Shown here piece by piece: positions 36,130-47,971 of a stretch of DNA of 64,000 nt; position 1 is the stretch's first letter, and every line of letters starts with the position of its first letter. The notes beneath the pieces are model-generated. The model saw nothing but the letters and a program-made list of their open reading frames with translations. It searched no databases and was not told the origin of the DNA. This stretch comes from Bagarius yarrelli (Eukaryota; Chordata; Actinopteri; Siluriformes; Sisoridae): positions 603,501 to 667,500 of the forward strand of contig VCAZ01000125.1 of the NCBI GenBank assembly GCA_005784505.1, given 5' to 3'. The position numbers were made by a program, and so were the translations under genes.

Positions 36130-36309
36130 CGAGTAGCTTAGTGGTTAAGATGTTGGTTTGCTGAAGATTGTGGTAGGGCCTATTCCCAGGACCATTAATC
36201 TGCTGCTCCTGGGCCCCTGGGCAAGACCCTTAACCATTGGCTATAAAAATTCACTCTGGATAAAAGTCACTCTGGATAAGGACATCTGCTAAATGTCGGA
36301 AATGTAATA
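36130..36309 (+). mobile_element. tRNA-derived SINE, family A
   Basis: 'GAGTAGCTTAGTGGTTAAGA', 'GGGCCCCTGGGCAAGACCC' and 'GGACATCTGCTAAATGTCGG'. It has an 18-bp internal duplication 'CACTCTGGATAAAAGT/AAGG'. Confidence 0.75.
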
Positions 36310-36607
36310 AGACATGCTGCTTTTCTGTTTTAGGCACTGTCTGGGTATAATTATGGTATGTATTATATACACACATATGTATTTTCTGTATATTTTTTTT
36401 GTAGCTTTAGACAAGGTTTTCCCAGTAAGACTAATAACATAAAATGCTGGCGAATTTGTCAGCAAATTTGACACTTATAACAAAATAAAAATAAAAAAAA
36501 ATCTGTGAAATTGTAACAATTTTTTTTTTATATAATTGTATCAGTAAGTATTAAGGTGCACTTGATTTTCTTAGCATAGCAGCATAGCATTTTTCTTATT
36601 TTTACTA

Positions 36608-36632
36608 AAATATTATTATTATTATTATTACT
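36608..36632. repeat. (ATT)n microsatellite
   Basis: About 8 ATT units. Confidence 0.85.
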
Positions 36633-37339
36633 AAACCTCAATCCAAACATTAGCTATAAGCTCATCAAACCTAGTAATTGTTGGACCTAAGGAAAATCAC
36701 TGCAGTCTTGATGTTACACAATTTCTTGTAAAGCAATCAAATTACACAGAACCAAAATACAGCTTTGCATTAAATTTGGAAATATGTTTTTTTCTAATAA
36801 ATGGTTTATTAACTTTTACTAAATACATTTTTTATGGTTACAGATGGCCTGAATGAATACTGGACACATCATCTATCAAATATTGCAATACATATCCTTA
36901 TCTAAAGCAAAAAGCTGATATTGTCTCAGGTTCAATAGTATTTGCAATATATTGGAATATCTTTGACTCACAGGCTCAAATATGATAACATGCAACTTCA
37001 GAATTACATCATAAAAGCCTTAGACTGTATTGTTAGAGGCTCTACTCCATAAATGTCTGTAGTTTATAGCTGCGATTAAAATAGTATGACAGCCTAGAAC
37101 CAGTTCATTTCTCAGACTTCAGATTATTTTGGTTATATGGATAATTTTGTAAAAGATTCCATCATTCATAGATTGTCACCGCATAGCTGAGGAGTACCTA
37201 TAATGCCACCCTAGTAAATTTTAAACCCATTTTACTGTTAGTGTTTGAAGAAAATCTACTCTACACTAGTTCTGCTCCAATCTGTTGCTACAAATTTGAG
37301 AGGACTTAATTGTATAGAAGGTCTTTTTATGCTGTGATC

Positions 37340-37970
37340 CAACAATTTCCACTTCAGGGAAATACTATATTATACTTATACTAAGAGGCCCAAACTGCAG
37401 TATGTGCTGTAGCATTAAGATTTCTCTGACTAGAGCCCTAAACATTGTTCCAGCATGACAATTTTCCTGTTCTCAAAGATCCTAAGCTCCATTAAAAAAA
37501 ATGTGTTCTGTTTGGACCTGCACAGAGCTCTGACCTCGTCCTCACTGATCACCTTTGGGATAAATTGCAATGCCGAATGCACCACAGACCACCTATCTTC
37601 CAATATTAGTGTCTGAAGTCACAGAACGAGCAAATCCTGCAGCCAAGCTCCACAATCTAGAGAAAAGCCCTTCCAGAAGTTTGGAGGTTGTTTTAATATT
37701 TAGAGTGAGACGAAATGTAAAAAAAAGTCCAAATACTTTTGTCCATTTGCATTTCTGGCATTTGACAGATACGCTTATTTAAAATACTTTTTTTTTTTTA
37801 ATTTGACCAAGCAAGTGATGGTTACGGGCCTTGTTTTAGGGGCCCCCAGCATAAAGGTCATAATGGAACTACGACCTTCTGAGCAGCAGTCCAACGCCAT
37901 AACACCATAACCCCTGACCTACTGTACCATTTCCCCATGATGGTCAGGTGTCCGAATTTTTGTCGGTTCC
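37340..37970 (+). mobile_element. decayed Tc1/mariner-type element
   Basis: 'GAGCTCTGACCTCGTCCTCA', 'TGCACCACAGACCACCTATC' and 'CCAAATACTTTTGTCCAT' are typical interior and end sequences of the family. 'GATGGTCAGGTGTCCGAATT' after the SINE is another terminal repeat. No intact frame. Confidence 0.55.
37742..37937 (-). mobile_element. decayed SINE family A beside a Tc1-type fragment
   Basis: 'GGCATTTGACAGATACGCTT', 'TTAGGGGCCCCCAGC' and the head region 'AGCAGTCCAACGCCATAAC', inverted. Tc1-type terminal sequence occurs on both sides. Confidence 0.65.
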
Positions 37971-38015
37971 ATCAGCATAGAGCAAGAGTTCTCAGAATAT
38001 AAGATTTTAAGCTAT

Positions 38016-38040
38016 TATATATATATATATATATATATAA
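38016..38040. repeat. (TA)n microsatellite
   Basis: About 12 TA units. Confidence 0.88.
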
Positions 38041-39146
38041 ACTGTGGGAAATCTGCAAAGGTTAAATCAAAGTATCTCATTCAACAAAAATTTTTATTGA
38101 TTGGCTACAAGCAATGTATATAAAAAAAGCCAGTGAAATAAAACGTCACAGAAAGGAAAATAACCTAACCTAATATATAAAGATTAGATGACATGTTCTA
38201 AAGCCAATTCTGGTCCAGTTTCAATTTCGCCCACCCACTAGAGCTAGTCTATTTGAACCAATGACTCACTGCCTGTACAAAATCCTTTTCAGTCAGACCT
38301 CCATTTACTAACAAAAACGAGTTTCCCTGTGAATGGACAGCTTTTTAAAATGGCTTTGCTCTAAAACCAAGGGAAGTCCAGTCTACTACACGTTTATAGT
38401 GTAAACAGCCCTTTATTACCGGGTGTGTGTGAGAAAGAGAGTATCCAGCACCTGCGGAAAGTTGGATGTGGGATGTTTTGAACTTTCATGCAGGCAGAAG
38501 AGTAAACAGTAATACTGCAGAGCAATGAGACAGCACAGAGCTGCTCTGACCTCTACATTACATACCAGTGTCTCTATTTTACTTCTGAACAGAGTACAGC
38601 CTGCCCTCCTTCCCCTGTTAGCCATGGGAGTGACAATTCACCTTATCCTCCATCCTAAATTAGGCGATACCAAAAACGAATCATTTCTTTTTCACTTCAT
38701 GCATCCTTTAACATGAAGGGGAAGCTTTTTTCAGCTAAATTGTATCTGCCTTTACAAATGCGTCTGGCTTTTTTCTAGCTCAAATGCTGCAACGTGTCTC
38801 TTTCTTCCGGTCATTAACATGAGGGAAGGTCGTCCTACAGAATATAGGCAAGCAGATTGGAACAAATACCCTAGACTTGAGCTATAAACAGGACAAATAG
38901 TCGAAAATGTCGGCTTCACTCTGGAGCAGAAAAACAAATGGCCTAGAGCCAACGAAGCAAAAAGCTCCAGCTTGAGATGTTGTCCTGTGTGTCAAACTGT
39001 AATGATCATCACACTTTGTACTACTAATGGTGCTGACACACACACACAGAGAAAAACAAGCCCAGTTTTTAGTGCTGATGGCTTATGTGATGTTTAGAAG
39101 TATTAGAATATGCATACATGTAGATTTTAGGTACATGATTACTTGC

Positions 39147-39975
39147 TGTTAGGGCTGCAACAGCTATTAATTTGATCGATAATAAATCAATGTTAGTAAT
39201 TAATTCATCAATACTAAAACAATTAATCTGTAATCATTTCAGTTTATGCAATCAGTTAAATTTTTCAATCTATTGTTACTGATCAATAAAACCACTTCGA
39301 CTTTTTAAATCATTTATATTTACAGCATTTGGCAGACGCTCTTATCCAGAGCAATTTACATTTATCTCATTTATACAACTGAGCAATTAGGGGTTAGGGG
39401 CCTTGCTCAGGGGCCCAACAGTGATGGGTCGGTGGAGCTGGGAATCGAACCCACAATCTTTGGGTTGGTAGTCCAACACCTTGATTATTATTATTAAACA
39501 TATTCTCAATTAAAGAATAAAACACAACTTGTCAATAATATTGCATTGACTACTAATACGATTAACCATCAGGTAATTCCTCACTGACTGTGGAGCTAAT
39601 TTATAGCAGACAATCAAGATATAATTTACATTTAATATCGCTGAAAGCGACACTGACTGTTTTTCATATAGCTGCTTTAAAGAAATCCATATAAACAGGA
39701 GACGACTGAACTTTACTGGTGTCCGTCTCGCTGATCAAAAGCTTTTTAACTGCTGTTTTACCTAAAAAAAACAAACAAAAAAAGAACACAATTGCATAGT
39801 CGACTATGTAGTTTTGTAAAATGTTGCCTACACAACTTAGTTGGCTTAGTTTACCCCCAACGTACTCTCGTAAGCGCTGTCTTTTTCGGCTAAGCAATGT
39901 ATTGTAGTCCTGTGCTACAGCGCCACACTGGTTATACCACACTATTGCAGGCCCAAACATTAGGTCATATAAGAC
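39147..39975. mobile_element. hAT-like element interrupted by a SINE
   Basis: The left part begins TAGGGCTGCAACAGCTATTA, a terminus common among fish hAT-like elements. The right part (39,900-39,960) contains 'CTACAGCGCCACACTGGTTA', shared with the copy at 55.6 kb. A SINE lies inside at 39,310-39,485. The right boundary is uncertain. Confidence 0.45.
39310..39485 (-). mobile_element. tRNA-derived SINE, family A, inside a hAT-like element
   Basis: 'CAGCATTTGGCAGACGCTCT', 'GGAGCTGGGAATCGAACCC' (clear B-box, inverted) and 'GGTAGTCCAACACCTTGAT'. Confidence 0.8.
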
Positions 39976-40499
39976 CAGACAAATTTTAACAGAACAACAC
40001 TAATATTTATTGACAATTTTTAATAGTCGGCGTTTTGAACAACGTTTGCTACAGAAAGCTTGTTTGTCTTTCAGTGGAATGTCTTTCGATGTTGTCAATT
40101 ATAGTGTAATTAAACAAATAGGTGTAAAGTAGAAATGTCAATGTTTTTTTTTTTCAGAAAATCACTGGAGAAAAATCACAAATCCTAACAACTCACTAAT
40201 ACAATGATACAACCCACATCAACGCTGCAGTGAACGAATGCAGTCACAACAACCTGCAATACAAGCCTTTTTCCGTAAAGTATAGGCTTTAATACATCCA
40301 GTTAAAGAAGAAAGAATGGGCAGATTTATTTTTACAGCACAGTTAATTTTTTCTTTGCATATCTCGGCTTAGGATGTTGGGATCAGAGCACAAGGTCAGC
40401 CATGATGGAGCACCCCTGAACCTGGGGGAGGAGGAAAAGTAGGATGGCCTTCCTCAAGAGTCCAACAGTGACAGCTTGGCGGTCCAAACCAAATCTTCA

Positions 40500-40775
40500 T
40501 CTCTCAATCAACAAACAAGAGCCTAAAACATTTGCCACACGGGGTAATGGGAAACCTGGAGTCTATCTCATACGACTCGAGCACAAGGTGGGGTTACACT
40601 GGACCTGTTGCCAACCTTCACAGCGTACAATCATCAACACAGCCGCTATAGACAATGTAGAGAGTCAATCTGCCAGGAACACATGATTTGGATTAAGGAG
40701 GGACAAGCAGAGTACCTGAAGGAAACCCATAAAGAATGGAGAGAACATGCAAACTTTACATACACAGGTGAAAAG
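40500..40775 (-). mobile_element. decayed SINE family B, inverted
   Basis: 'GAAGGAAACCCATAAAGAAT' and 'GAGAGAACATGCAAACTTTA' match the inverted middle of family B. The rest is diverged. Confidence 0.5.
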
Positions 40776-41892
40776 CTCAGAAAAATGCACTCCAAAATAA
40801 GTAAGCCATAGATGCCTCTGGCTGGGTTTTTAAATATTCAAGCAACATAAAGCAGACTTACGCAACAACAGTCAAAAAGTTTGACAAAACCAATATAACA
40901 TAGATCTTTTAAAGTATCCCTAAACATAACTTTGCAAACTTGTCATTCCTCTGCTTCACAGCGGAGCCACCAGGGATGTCTTTTCAGCAGTCTTGTGGTT
41001 GATTCCACTCACAAACTCACACACTGTGTACTGGCCGGCTGCTTTACCTGCATTTCACGTAGATACTACTTGTTTAGGTAGCTTTCGGGAAACATTTATT
41101 TTTAAATATATTTGGCTGAAAATCAAATGACACATACATATTGATCTTTTAGAAACTAATTTCTTGCCTGCTAGACAAAAAGAAGAAGCACATTTGGGAA
41201 AAGCTCGTTACATTAGCAGTGTCATGTATAAAAACATGCAGATGAAGGTAAAAGGCTTCAGCTAATGATCGAATCAACCCTATTTTTATATTTACATATA
41301 GCTGCAAGGTTTAGCATGTCTGATCAACCTGGCAGCAATTAATCAAGTGTCGCCTCAGTCGATTTTACATCCTCCTGTTTTTCAACATAATGTTTCAGCC
41401 TGCAGAACAGCTGCGCACTGGAATGTTTGCCATATTTGTGTAAATTCTAGAAATGGGTAACTTCTAAAATACGAATACCAGCCTGTCTTACACACTAAAC
41501 CACATCTTATAGCAGGATAATCATTACACAGATCGCACTCTTTGATTTTTAATATGATGTGAAAACTAATTAAAAACCTCGACGTGTATCTGCAGGATCT
41601 CGTACATTGCAATGGAGCTGGATGATTGGCCGATTCAATAATTACATGTTCACTATGTACAAATAAGTTTTGATTAGGGTTGCAAAGAGGCAGAAAACTC
41701 TGCAAAGGAGCTGAAAAATTAAAAATGGAACTTGATATAGAATTTATATAAACTGTATATCTAAACAAATACAAACAGTTTGATAGTAAGATGACCTGCA
41801 AGCAAAATAATACACTTTTAAAAAATTACATTACTGACTTTTCAGAGGGCGTAAAATGGGGTGGAGGAGTTGGGGACCCTCCTTACATGACT

Positions 41893-42430
41893 AAAGCCGG
41901 GTTTATACTGTGATTTTTAAGTCTTGTTGTATAATTGTATAAACATGATCCACATGTCACATTGTAGGATCTTAGTTGTCATAAGGTCAGAATTGATCAA
42001 AAATAGACCCAAACTGACTTTTTCGTCATCCATCCGTGACATGTTCCCTAACCCACGTTAATTTGTTGAATAGTAGCTAGCAGCAAACAAAATAAATAAG
42101 GAATTTATTAATTAGTTTCTCTTCTTGCTGTACTGTCCACCGGACTCGTTTTGACATTTTATCCAGGTGGTTTGAAAATTGTTGCTCTGAAGTCGTCAAG
42201 CATGATGTTTTGCACTATTATTGGTTTTTTTCGTTTGATGGTTGTCGTAGCAGAAGTCAGACTGCAGGTAATTTAAAAATTTGTCTCAGATAATCAAATT
42301 TGGGCGGCATCTCACAACTATGCTTGTGCATAGCAGTAGTGCTGCTATATTCCCAGACGTGTTTGGTGTCCGTTGACATGTTGTTGCAGCCAGAATCGTA
42401 GCCAAAATCACGCAGTGTAAACCCGGTTTA
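41893..42430. mobile_element. DNA element with ~25-bp terminal inverted repeats, unclassified
   Basis: The left end is AAAGCCGGGTTTATACTGTG and the right end, inverted, is TAAACCGGGTTTACACTGCG. Both continue into GATTTT. About 537 bp, with a possible TA target duplication. No transposase frame is visible, so it is non-autonomous. Confidence 0.65.
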
Positions 42431-43576
42431 AGGGGGATTGCGTATGTAAACGGGTCCTTTTAGCCATTTTTTAAAATATTCTCACTAAAATGTTTGCTCG
42501 GGTGTATAATTTTGTTGCATAATATCTTAAATGCAGCACAGGGTTCAAATATGAGTTTAAATCATATTTGAACCTTGTGCATGTAATTTCATTTATACTA
42601 GGGGTGGGGAGCTTTAGGTATTTTACGATCCGATTCCGATTCTGGGAGTCACGATCCGATTCCAAAATGGATTCTTAATCTACACTTTTTTCTAATTATT
42701 TTGCTGTGTAAATAAATGTTTACATCTATTCATTTAATTAACCAGAATTGGAGTTTCTACGCTTTTTGTTTATGACAATATCATCCATCTTAAAAGATGA
42801 TTTGGTTTCATAAATTTTCTTTAATTAACAAATTGTGTTGAGAATGAACAATCTCTGAATGAAACATGGGACGGTCAGATTATTATAACAATTATGAACA
42901 CCTAAATAATGCCAAAAGGGCACCTGCAACATTGTACAAAACCCTGGGTTATCATTATATGCATTATTTTGTGTTATGTCCTGGACGAATGCACGGCGCA
43001 TGTGGAGGCTCTGCAGTGCTGTGGGTTTGTGATTGAGGAGATTTATTGTAACTGAAATTAAATGAAATCTCCTTGTTTTAACTACATTTAAGTTTCCTGA
43101 TATAGGCTAACCTACAATTTCTTCACATTCCAAAATTTATTCCCATTCATTTTTATATATATATTCCTGTTAATTCCCATTTCCATCCTTGAAAAGTCAT
43201 GGAATTTTGCAGGGCTAGTTCTGATCAAAGTGAGGGGTGAGTATAGCCGTTAACAGCTATGTCCTCTTTAACTATTCAATTTGGTAAGACATCTTCTAGT
43301 GGCAGTAGTGCCTGGAATTGGAGTATGTATAATAACCTCTTCCCTCTAATCACTTTCCTCTCCTCCTCTGTCTCTTCTAATTGTTATTCTAAGGGGAGGT
43401 TAGGGAACAAGTGGAGAGATGAGCAGCCAATTCTACTTTCCTTATTAAAAAACCTTGCATCTGACACACCATCACACACACACACCTATTACCGTGTCTC
43501 ACTTTTAAGTTGTGCCACATCACTCTAGCAGCCCCTCATCTCCCAACAACAGAAACATCAGGACAATAGAACAAAC

Positions 43577-43984
43577 CTGGCTGCAGTACGTTAATGCCCA
43601 GCAGGTTAGACGTGCGGTTTGCAATCATCTTCCAGGTGCCATCGTAGTTTCTGCGGTACAAGACGGCGGCGCACTGGTAGGTTCCTGATTCTTTGCGCCC
43701 GGCTCGGGTGACGCTGAGGCGAAAATTGGTGTTGTTGCCCGTTCTGTCCACTGAGGTGCGCGTACCAAGGCCCAGATTCTGCTCACCCCACTGCAGGGTG
43801 CCGTCCCGTGTGAACGTTACCACGTCTTTCAGCTCGCTGCCACCCTCCGCCGGCTGGAAGCGCCATGTCACAGACGCAGGAATGCTGGGGCTATGGCGGG
43901 ATTTAACAATGCACTGCAGGTCAAAGGAGTCCCCGAAGGTCACACTAGGAGTGCGCGAGGAGGCGGACACAAAGAAAGAGGACG
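43577..43984 (-). CDS. igsf3: igsf3 coding exon, Ig V-type domain (probably domain 6)
   Basis: This 408-nt, phase-1 exon has acceptor TTCTTCACTAG and donor GTTTGT, a weaker donor than its neighbours'. The Ig domain has Cys near residues 25 and 105, core Trp in 'VTWRF' and 'ESGTYQC' before the second Cys. The usual Glu-Trp-Leu/Ile after that Cys is replaced by 'AAVLYRRNYDGTW'. Possible N-glycosylation sites are 'NNT' in the middle and 'NRT' near residue 123. It joins the 19.5-kb exon as 'VLQP-V-SKLR' across a 23.7-kb intron, the largest visible in the gene. A long TA-rich microsatellite begins within 70 bases upstream of its acceptor. Confidence 0.88.
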
Positions 43985-44052
43985 CTAGTGAAGAAGAAGA
44001 AATAAAAAGACACAATGTGAGAATTACTTAGTTATTCGTTTACAAACAAAGG

Positions 44053-44053
44053 C

Positions 44054-44135
<82 letters not shown>

Positions 44136-44142
44136 CATATAC

Positions 44143-44202
<60 letters not shown>
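44053..44202. repeat. compound (TA)n/(CATA)n/(CA)n microsatellite
   Basis: About 150 bp of TA runs broken by regularly placed ACATA, ending in (CA)n. It lies 70 bp upstream of the domain 6 exon acceptor. Confidence 0.95.
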
Positions 44203-44785
44203 GGTACAGTATGAGTTATGAGTCAGCATAAATTTTTGCAGACTATATCAAAAGGACAAAACCCAAACGCCAGTGATGAATACTACATTTACAACTTACA
44301 CAGGCAAAAGCGCAGCTTCAATTGGAGAAGTGATGTTTTGGCAATAAAAATGCTCATTGGCTTGAAAGTGGTAGCTCAATAGTTATAGCAGGGGCGGGCA
44401 AAGTTTTTGACTCACAGCCCACAATAGGTTGTAATGTTCGTCATAGGGGCTGGGAGCACAAAGATTAAATGTTTGTGTAATCTAATTGAAATGACAAATA
44501 AAAGGCATCACATAATTCTTTTAGGGTTAAACAGTTAGCAAAGCATGGATTTTTAAGGGTTCTTTAACATTTTGTTTTCAAATGCATTTTTTAAATAACA
44601 CAGTAAAGAACTGAACCTTTAATTTCAGTGGGAATGTTGTTGGGCTCCCTTTTACCAGTGCATTAGAGTCTGGAGTTAGATTTGTTGTGGCTATTCTCAG
44701 GATCAATCTGAGGTGTTGGTCAGGTAAATAGATCTCTGACTGTCTTTGTTGATGTGCATAAGACTGACCGTCTGCTCACACACAT

Positions 44786-44828
44786 AAGGTAATCTGGATA
44801 AGGGCATCTGCTTAATGTCAATGTCTGT
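44786..44828 (+). mobile_element. SINE family A tail fragment
   Basis: 'AATCTGGATAAGGGCATCTG' followed by 'CTTAATGTCAATG' is the family A 3' tail alone. Confidence 0.5.
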
Positions 44829-44891
44829 TGCATATAATAATCTATTTCGCATGATTCGGCCAGATTTCTGTGTGTGTGGCTTTTTCAGGGA

Positions 44892-45070
44892 AAATGGTAG
44901 CTGATGATTAAAGCTGTTGGACCACTGCTCAAATAATTATGTTTCAATTCCCAGTTTTAACAAGCTGCATCTCCAGGGCCCTTGAGCAAGGCCCTTAAGA
45001 CTGCTCAGTTGTATTGAAACACAAAACTACAAGTTGATCTGTATAAACGCCAGAAACGTAAAAGTAAAAG
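44892..45070 (+). mobile_element. decayed SINE family A
   Basis: 'AATGGTAGCTGATGATTAAA', 'TTTCAATTCCCAG' (B-box) and 'GGGCCCTTGAGCAAGGCCCT'. Confidence 0.65.
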
Positions 45071-45532
45071 CTTCTACCACAAACTTTCCACGACAGCTTA
45101 AACAAAGGGGTTGACAACGACGTGTGTACTCATGCTCTTGAGGAAGAGTAGATGATGATGACATAGATGCTTTCCACTATTTCTGCTCTGGGAAGAGTCC
45201 TCATTAACCAGAAATGCCCAGGCTGCTCATTTTCCCTTCTTGAAGATGCAGAAGAGATATCGAGATGGGGCACGGTGCCATTTGGCTGCTTTCACATGTC
45301 AGCGCTGGGGCTGGTGGTTAACAGCTGTCACTAGTCTCTGCTCTTTTAAAGCCTTGGAATTCTGTGTAGGAGGCAAATCCCACTCGTTTAGAAAAGATTC
45401 AGGTCTTTTAATTATAGAGACTGTGTGCACAAAAAGACTGCAGTGCAAACAAGTCTAATAGCACCTTCCTGAATGGAATTCTTGGAAATTCTCAATTGTG
45501 ATTTAATTTGCATGGATCTTATAGATACACAC

Positions 45533-45829
45533 CAGTGCCGGTCCAAACCTTTAGGAAGCCCTAGGCAGAATTTTATTTGTGAGTCCCCTTAATGGCACCA
45601 ATATGACTAATTATTGTCAATCCTCGATTATTTACACACCGTAAATCTAACACACCCAATTCGATTTGTTTGATTTGAAGTGTCTAGGTGTTGATTTGCA
45701 TTTTGAAAGTTTTTTTAAAAAACAATGATAAAAACCTGCTATTTTATTTACTTTTGGGGGCCCCCTAGTGGCCATGGGAGCCCTAAGCAGCCGTTTAGTT
45801 AAGTTAGCGTATGCCTTGGGCCGGCTCTG
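45533..45829. mobile_element. hAT-like MITE, different family
   Basis: The ends are CAGTGCCGGTCCAAAC and, inverted, CTTGGGCCGGCTCTG, giving an imperfect terminal inverted repeat of about 14 bp (CAGWGCCGGYCCAA). About 297 bp, no coding capacity. I could not find a clear 8-bp target duplication. Confidence 0.6.
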
Positions 45830-46964
45830 AATACCGGCTCTGGATTTTTATTAATGTCTCTCATTAGTAAAGGTTATGCTAAGAAATGCACTGACGAAGA
45901 AAGAGATAAGACTGATAGACAACCATTAGAGTGTTTAAAAAGCAATTTTTCCAAAACTCTAACAGGTGCCATATGTTTAGGAAAAAGGCAATTTTTCAAA
46001 AATCCTATCTTACATCTTATAAACTATTACAAGTTCTTACAAGTTCAGTTTACAGGGGAAAAAACCCACAATCCAACTCATTGTAACAAACACCGGTCCT
46101 CCTTTTTAAAACCATGTCTTCATGTGTTCTAATCTGTCATCTATCATCTGTCTGCAAGCAGCATGTCTAACTTGTTACCATAGAAACCATAATGTGTTAG
46201 AAGAAGAACTGAGTTTCAGCAGGAACTAACAGTCGGAGTTAATGTTAAAGAAAATAAATAAATCTTTCGACCAATCAGAATAAAGAAATCAACTGTGCTG
46301 TGGCATAGATACCTGCAATAAACATCTTTATCGTGTAGATGTCAAACGCTTTGAAAATTGTCCATCACAGGTGAGGATGAACTGATTTTTCGAACTGAAT
46401 ATTGAAGGAATAAATGAGAGGATAAAAGGTAGAGAGAGTCAAAACCAAAGGCTCGATTCAAAGGGGCAGGGCACCGAGCGTAAAGGCTGAGGGATGAACA
46501 GAGAGACTGATGAGATTCCCATCAGAGATCATAAGAGAACGACAGGAATTTCTGCAAGATGAATTGTAAGCTAGACAGGAAAGGGTAGAGAGGGTAGAGC
46601 CAGACAAGCAGTGGGGATGGAACGCTTATAAAGAAATGGAACAGACGGAGTATGTTGATGAGCAGTGCGCTCTGATTTCTCCTGCATATCCTTCATGTCA
46701 GGGTGGATTAGCTGATTTGGGCTTTGCTCTGCTATCTGCTCTTTCATGGTAATAAATGGCTCCTTGTCCCTGACGTCCTCTACTAAAGAACACTGGAAAA
46801 AAAGGCCCTTTATTTTCAGCAAGCGGATCCCAGCTGCAGGACAGGAGAGCTGAATGTTCCATCAATACACACAGTGACACAGCAGACCTATCTAATGGCT
46901 AGGTGTGTGGCCATGCATATGAAATATACAATAAACTACAATATGACCTTAAGCTTTCAGAAGC

Positions 46965-47092
46965 AGTTACAGGGCAGACGCCCTTATCCGGACCTAATTT
47001 ATTCATTTGATCAATCCAGCTGAGGGTTAAGGGCCTTGCTCAGGGGCACTGCATGGACAGCTTGGTAGAGCTGGACCGTCTCATGATCTACC
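46965..47092 (-). mobile_element. decayed SINE family A
   Basis: 'CAGACGCCCTTATCCGGACC' and 'AGGGCCTTGCTCAGGGGCAC', inverted; the head is lost. Confidence 0.65.
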
Positions 47093-47224
47093 ACATACCC
47101 ATTATTTCTTAAGAGTAAGGTGGAGACCTTACTAGTACACCCATCACTGGGGTTAACCTTACCGTTGTATCCAAGTTGGGAACACACAATTGTACAGAAT
47201 GTCAAATGTGCAGATTTGTCCTTA

Positions 47225-47372
47225 CTGGCTCTAAAAAACAATGCCCTGGTGCCCAAAGCCCCTGAGCTCCACGAGCACATGCTGTTAGCCCTGACCTCAA
47301 CCTAATACTGAGTAAGACCAAATCTGGAATATGGAGGCGGTATCCTAATACTTTTGTCCATATATGTAAATA
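47225..47372 (+). mobile_element. Tc1/mariner-type 3' fragment
   Basis: 'CCCTGACCTCAACCTAATAC', 'AAATCTGGAATATGGAGG' and 'ATACTTTTGTCCATATATG' are the terminal part of the same family as at 37.5 kb. Confidence 0.55.
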
Positions 47373-47971
47373 CATACACATATACACTGATGCATGAATG
47401 ATTTAAATGCAGCTGCATGCCTCCCATATACAACAGGCAGAACCTAACGAGGGCTTTTACTAACTTCCCTTATAAGCATGTTATGCACAGGATTATCTAC
47501 CAATATTTGACAATATTTTTGTTGTCATTTGACTTAATGTAATGACCTGCAGTTAGGTTCCGAATGTCAATCCTGTTAGTAAATGAAAGAAACAATTAAC
47601 AGGCCAGCTGCGATAATCAGTTTTGACTGTGTTTAACCGCAACAGCGGTTATGTCACTTGCCCACCCCAGCATTGCCCCAGTCACATCGCATCATAGATT
47701 AGCAACAGAAAACAAATTGCCTCTAACACGTGAGATATTCATTATGTGAATAAAAGTTCTGTGTTTAATATAGGCGAGTTTGTGTTTTTTCCTGTTTCGG
47801 TGACCTCCCCACTTTCACCATTATGATGATATTACAGATGTAATATGTCAAATAACCAGTGAAAACATTTCCTCACCATCACAATCCTACTAAAAAAAAT
47901 CAACAATAAAGAAATATAAAATGGATTTATTTCTATTGAAAAGTTAAGGATTCCTTTGTTTTATATATTTA

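Larger units (their letters stand above)
19892..43576 (-). other. igsf3 large intron (23.7 kb)
   Basis: The largest intron in the window. It holds SINEs, a 5'-truncated LINE (24.1-25.5 kb), microsatellites, a hAT-like MITE, a decayed Tc1-type element, a TIR element (41.9-42.4 kb) and unclassified dispersed repeats. No nested gene is convincing. Repeat-poor stretches at about 25.8-28.2 kb, 28.9-29.5 kb, 31.1-31.7 kb and 35.0-36.1 kb show no feature I can name and are the places where conserved non-coding elements could lie. Confidence 0.85.

Noticed and set aside
41382..41801. Minus-strand open frame of 139 codons in the large intron
   Set aside because: No domain, no upstream start context, low-complexity AT-rich codons. 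Adjacent sequence looks like decayed hAT-type repeat ('TAGGGTTGCAAAGAGG').
42598..43215. Fragments resembling termini of further hAT-like elements ('CTAGGGGTGGGGAGC' and 'GGAATTTTGCAGGGCTAG')
   Set aside because: Boundaries and collinearity could not be established by eye.
43693..44031. Plus-strand open frame opposite the domain 6 exon, and similar ones opposite the other Ig exons (19.7, 51.0, 54.5 and 61.5 kb)
   Set aside because: These are antisense shadows of GC-rich coding exons with no homology signal of their own.
44391..44480. 'CAGGGGCGGGCAAAGTTTTT' hAT-like start
   Set aside because: A plausible terminus, but no matching right end or target duplication was found.
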